Part shown: positions 8,840 through 11,292 of the stretch, one piece after another
Position numbering within the stretch: the stretch's first letter is position 1
Layout: each line of letters opens with the position of its first letter
DNA from: Bacillota bacterium
GTDB taxonomy: Bacteria > Bacillota > Clostridia > Lachnospirales > Lachnospiraceae
Length of the DNA: 11,292 bases
Assembly: GCA_023398855.1 (NCBI GenBank)
Contig: JAEWRS010000056.1
Span: 1-11,292 of the forward strand
Direction: 5' to 3'
Translations under genes and position numbers: made by a program
Notes under the pieces: generated by a model
Told to the model about the DNA's origin: nothing
What the model saw: the letters and a program-made list of their open reading frames with translations, nothing else
Databases searched by the model: none

Positions 8840-10142
8840 TGCTGCAATGGAAAAATATGTGATGCCGGTTGCTGACAAAATGGGGAATGAATGTCACTTG
8901 CAGGCCATCCGGGATGCATTTATGTCACTGCTTCCCATCACATTTATCGGAGGAATTGCAGCTGTTATAAGTTCTGCCCCGTCCGTAGAGACTGCGGGGA
9001 GCGGCCTTACTCTTGGCTGGGCAAAATTTGTGGCAGATAATTCTGCCATATTCTCCTGGATCAATGCCCTGACCTTGGGGGCCATGTCCTTTTATATCTG
9101 TATTGGGATTATTCATTTTCTTTGTAAAAGAAGAAAAATAGAATCATTTCTGCCTATTTTATTAGGCGTGTTCGGGTTTTTGATGTTAATTGTGGAGCCC
9201 ATTTCTTTAGGCTGGGATGGAAAGACGGCGGAGATTTCCTTTATGGATGGAAAGGGCCTTGTTGCTGCCATGATTATTTCCATTGTTACGGCTGATCTTT
9301 ACTGCTACATGCGGAAAAAGGAATTTGGCAAGATCAATCTTCCTGATACGGTTCCTGCCTCCTTGTCTGATGTATTTGCCTCCATTGTTCCGGGAGCAGT
9401 TCTTATGGGTATTTACATCCTGTCCTTTGCAGTCATGAACAAGCTGGGAACTACCTTGCCCAAGCTGATTTACCATACGATTTCTCCGTCGTTAACGGCT
9501 GTGGACAATTTGGGTTTTACTATTGTTATCATACTGCTGGTTCATATTTTCTGGTTTTTTGGAATACATGATGCGGCTCTGTCCGGTGTTCTGGCACCTA
9601 TCCGTGACGGGAATCTATCCCTTAATGCGGCAGCCCATGCGTCAGGACAAGCTCTGCCTACTATTTTTACTACTCCCTTCTGGGTTTACTTTGTGGTAAT
9701 CGGCGGCTGTGGTTCCGTCCTGGCCCTGACCGTGCTGCTGTCCATGTCAAAATCCAAGCAGCTTAAGACAATTGGAAGAATGGGAATTGTTCCTGCGTTT
9801 TTTAACATTTCCGAACCAGTGATCTTTGGACTGCCCTTAATGCTGAATCCTGTATTCTTTATTCCTTTTTTATCTACTTCCATCATAAATGGTACCATTA
9901 CTTTTTTGCTGATGAAGGCGGGTGTGATAGGAAAGAGCTTTGCCATGCTGTCCTGGCAGATGCCTTCTGTGCTTGGAGCATTTTTCTCCACCATGGACTG
10001 GAAAGCTCCCATATTGATTGTTGCTCTGATCGTACTGGATGGGTTTTTGTATTTCCCCTTCTTTAAAATCTATGAGAAGAAGATGGTGGAGATGGAGCAG
10101 GGGGAAGTATCTGAATCAATGGGACGGGAGGTCATAAAATGA
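8820..10142 (+). CDS. celB: PTS lactose/cellobiose-family EIIC permease
   Basis: Membrane channel of the PTS that carries the beta-glucoside across the membrane while EIIB phosphorylates it. I chose the ATG at 8820 (440 aa), because AGGAGGTG at 8808-8815 sits just upstream; an ATG at 8805 would place this site inside the gene. The protein begins with a short amphipathic stretch (MGIQSISAAMEKYVMPVADK), followed by about ten hydrophobic segments. Family signatures are FWFFGIHDAALSG (about 244-256) and NISEPVIFGLPLMLNP (N329, E332), the substrate and phosphoacceptor region of EIIC. It starts inside the end of the GH1 gene, so the two are likely translationally coupled, and its stop overlaps the EIIB start as ATGA. 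The symbol is used at family level; the exact sugar is not readable from sequence. Confidence 0.93.
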   Translation: MGIQSISAAMEKYVMPVADKMGNECHLQAIRDAFMSLLPITFIGGIAAVISSAPSVETAGSGLTLGWAKFVADNSAIFSWINALTLGAMSFYICIGIIHFLCKRRKIESFLPILLGVFGFLMLIVEPISLGWDGKTAEISFMDGKGLVAAMIISIVTADLYCYMRKKEFGKINLPDTVPASLSDVFASIVPGAVLMGIYILSFAVMNKLGTTLPKLIYHTISPSLTAVDNLGFTIVIILLVHIFWFFGIHDAALSGVLAPIRDGNLSLNAAAHASGQALPTIFTTPFWVYFVVIGGCGSVLALTVLLSMSKSKQLKTIGRMGIVPAFFNISEPVIFGLPLMLNPVFFIPFLSTSIINGTITFLLMKAGVIGKSFAMLSWQMPSVLGAFFSTMDWKAPILIVALIVLDGFLYFPFFKIYEKKMVEMEQGEVSESMGREVIK

Positions 10143-10438
10143 GAGTAATTGTATTGCTATGCAACGGAGGATTATCTACTGGTATTCTGGTAAAGAAGAT
10201 GAAAGCTGCCGCTGAGGCAGCTGCTTATGAGTGCACCATATCAGCAGCACCAGTTTCCTCTGCAGAGGAAGTGGGCCAAGAGGCAGATCTAGTCCTTATG
10301 GGCCCTCAGGTCAGATTCCAGATGGACACGGTCCGGCGGCAGGTGACCTGCCCAGTGGTTTCCATTGAGCCCACAGCTTATGGGACCATGAACGGGGAAA
10401 AGGTTTTGGATCAGGTGAGAAAGGAACTGGGTGATTGA
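10139..10438 (+). CDS. celA: PTS lactose/cellobiose-family EIIB
   Basis: Small cytoplasmic phosphocarrier that takes phosphate from EIIA on a cysteine and passes it to the sugar in EIIC. It has 99 residues, the normal length for a free-standing EIIB of this family. The active site is C8 in VLLCNGGLSTGILVKKM, the P-loop-like phosphocysteine motif. Further on, ADLVLMGPQVRFQ (about 55-67) matches the conserved core that follows in this family. The start overlaps the EIIC stop by 4 bp (ATGA), a sign of tight coupling. In the operon it stands between EIIC and EIIA, as separate single-domain genes rather than a fused protein. Confidence 0.95.
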   Translation: MRVIVLLCNGGLSTGILVKKMKAAAEAAAYECTISAAPVSSAEEVGQEADLVLMGPQVRFQMDTVRRQVTCPVVSIEPTAYGTMNGEKVLDQVRKELGD

Positions 10439-10440
10439 GG

Positions 10441-10743
10441 ATGGAAGAACTGGAGATGATCTGCCTGCAGGTGATCAGCCATGCAGGAGAGGCCAGAAGT
10501 CAGTCCATGTGTGCATTGGAAGCTGCCAGGAATGGAAAGTTTGAAGATGCGGAGTGTCTCTTCAATAAGGCTTCTGAATTAATGCAGAAGGCTCATCACA
10601 TACATACGGATTTAATTGTGATGGAGGCCAACGGAACGCTTCAAAGGGTCGGCCTCATCCTGGTGCACAGCGAAGACATCATGATGGGAGCTGAGATCAC
10701 ATTGGCCCTTGCCAGGGAAATGGTGCAGCTATATAAACGGTAA
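10441..10743 (+). CDS. celC: PTS lactose/cellobiose-family EIIA
   Basis: Cytoplasmic phosphocarrier that takes phosphate from HPr on a histidine and hands it to EIIB. It is 100 residues, all helical in character and trimeric in known relatives. MEELEMICLQVISHAGEARS at the start and the AHHIHTDLI region are family hallmarks. H52 is the expected phosphorylated residue, equivalent to H89 of E. coli ChbA. H55 stands where relatives usually have Gln (HxxQT). The C-terminal VHSEDIMMGAE matches the usual VHAQDHLM region. The start is uncertain: a TTG at 10435 overlaps the EIIB stop as TTGA and has AAGGA 9 nt upstream, while the ATG at 10441 has GGTGAT just upstream and begins in the usual family manner; I prefer the ATG. 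It is the last gene of the operon, and no good terminator follows. Confidence 0.93.
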   Translation: MEELEMICLQVISHAGEARSQSMCALEAARNGKFEDAECLFNKASELMQKAHHIHTDLIVMEANGTLQRVGLILVHSEDIMMGAEITLALAREMVQLYKR

Positions 10744-10776
10744 AAAATTCAAAAGGAATTGTAAGAACTCTCAGGG

Positions 10777-10888
10777 GCCGTCTCCTGTTACCAGAATTAA
10801 TGTGGTAAAAATGCAAATGGAAAAAAAGCACCGGCCATGTTATGCTGATAATTAGATTTTGCAGGACAAAAAGTGCTAAGGAGACGGC
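10777..10888. repeat. 10-bp inverted repeat spanning the gap and covering the next Shine-Dalgarno
   Basis: GCCGTCTCCT (10777-10786) is the exact complement of AGGAGACGGC (10879-10888). The second arm holds the AAGGAG ribosome site of the next gene. On a transcript reading through from the PTS operon, the pairing would hide that site. The only possible promoter seen inside the gap is weak (GATAAT at 10847-10852, no clear -35), and a transcript from it would lack the first arm. A functional role is unproven. Confidence 0.35.
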
Positions 10889-10889
10889 T

Positions 10890-11292
10890 ATGCTTTTGAA
10901 ACAGTTGCAGGAATTGCTGATGCTCTTGAGTCAGGAAGAATACAGAACGGCTGTGACATTGGCAGAACGGCTGAAGGTCAGTGAGAAGACGGTACGGCTG
11001 AAACTAAAGGATTTAAGCGGGCTGCTGGAAGGCCATGGGGCAGAAATCAACTCAAAAGCGAGGTTTGGGTACCTGCTTCGTATTCATGACCAGGAGAAAT
11101 TTGCAGCATACATCAAAAAGGAAACAAAGAATACAGAATATTTTCCAGAAAGAGAACATGAGAGAAGGGAATATTTACTTGCATACTTAATATCCAGAAG
11201 GGATTATATAAAGATAGAAGAACTTTGTGATTTTCTCTATGTTTCAAAATCCACCTTGTCCAATTCTCTTAAGTCAGTGGAAGGGATATTAA
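10890..11292 (+). CDS. PRD-family (BglG/LicR-type) transcriptional regulator, 3'-truncated by window edge
   Basis: The first 134 codons of a regulator whose frame is open to the last base of the window. The ATG has AAGGAG (10878-10883) 6 nt upstream. Residues about 2-48 form a DeoR/HTH_11-type helix-turn-helix (VTLAERLKVSEKTVRLKLKD), followed by a short wing (INSKARFGYLLRIHD). A second helix-turn-helix lies at about 103-134 (RDYIKIEELCDFLYVSKSTL). Two such domains in tandem are the usual N-terminus of PTS-regulated multi-domain activators, the same plan as the gene at 5442-7295, though the two share little obvious identity. The PRD and PTS domains would lie outside the window, so they are inferred. 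Its place straight after the EIIA gene without a clear terminator suggests it is linked to the beta-glucoside operon or opens the next sugar cluster. Confidence 0.75.
   Translation, partial: MLLKQLQELLMLLSQEEYRTAVTLAERLKVSEKTVRLKLKDLSGLLEGHGAEINSKARFGYLLRIHDQEKFAAYIKKETKNTEYFPEREHERREYLLAYLISRRDYIKIEELCDFLYVSKSTLSNSLKSVEGIL

Overview
The window looks like a chromosomal piece of a low- to mid-GC, spore-forming clostridium, most likely Lachnospiraceae (Lacrimispora/Lachnoclostridium-like). This rests on strong AGGAGG-type ribosome binding sites, GTG and TTG starts, extended -10 promoters, a clostridial-style LacZ, PRD-type PTS regulators, and two sequences matching the Spo0A box core. The genus is inferred from style, not from a marker gene.

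Layout: (1) 1-2019 is the C-terminal two thirds of a GH2 beta-galactosidase (LacZ) whose start lies outside the window, followed by a hairpin at 2055-2096. (2) 2124-2726, on the minus strand, is a 200-residue serine recombinase of the resolvase/invertase type. (3) 2727-3130 is a non-coding region unusually rich in symmetry: three palindromes, a pair of inverted 26-bp sites with a 2-bp centre, and between them a 21-bp-arm inverted repeat carrying two Spo0A-box cores and a leftward promoter. (4) 3131-5317 is a methyl-accepting chemotaxis receptor. (5) 5442-7295 is a PRD/PTS-domain transcriptional activator. (6) 7415-10743 is a tightly coupled beta-glucoside operon: GH1 6-phospho-beta-glucosidase, then PTS lactose/cellobiose-family EIIC, EIIB and EIIA. 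(7) 10890 to the end is the N-terminal part of a second PRD-family regulator, cut off by the window edge.

How the genes work together: EIIA, EIIB and EIIC import and phosphorylate a beta-glucoside such as cellobiose. The GH1 enzyme, which has the Ser-Lys-Tyr phosphate pocket of 6-phospho-glycosidases, splits the product. The upstream PRD protein is the obvious regulator, and the gene after the operon may be a second one. LacZ adds beta-galactoside hydrolysis, so the neighbourhood is about beta-linked sugars.

The most interesting part is the region between the recombinase and the chemoreceptor. Two sites share 15 identical bases in inverted orientation. Each has the geometry of a serine-invertase crossover site (12 + 2 + 12), and the central dinucleotide is AC at one and GT at the other. 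They bound a segment of about 126 bp. In the orientation given here, that segment carries a promoter pointing at the recombinase and a hairpin with a T-rich tail facing the chemoreceptor. I predict a DNA-inversion (phase-variation) switch for the chemoreceptor, possibly tied to sporulation control. This is a prediction from sequence symmetry, not a demonstrated inversion.
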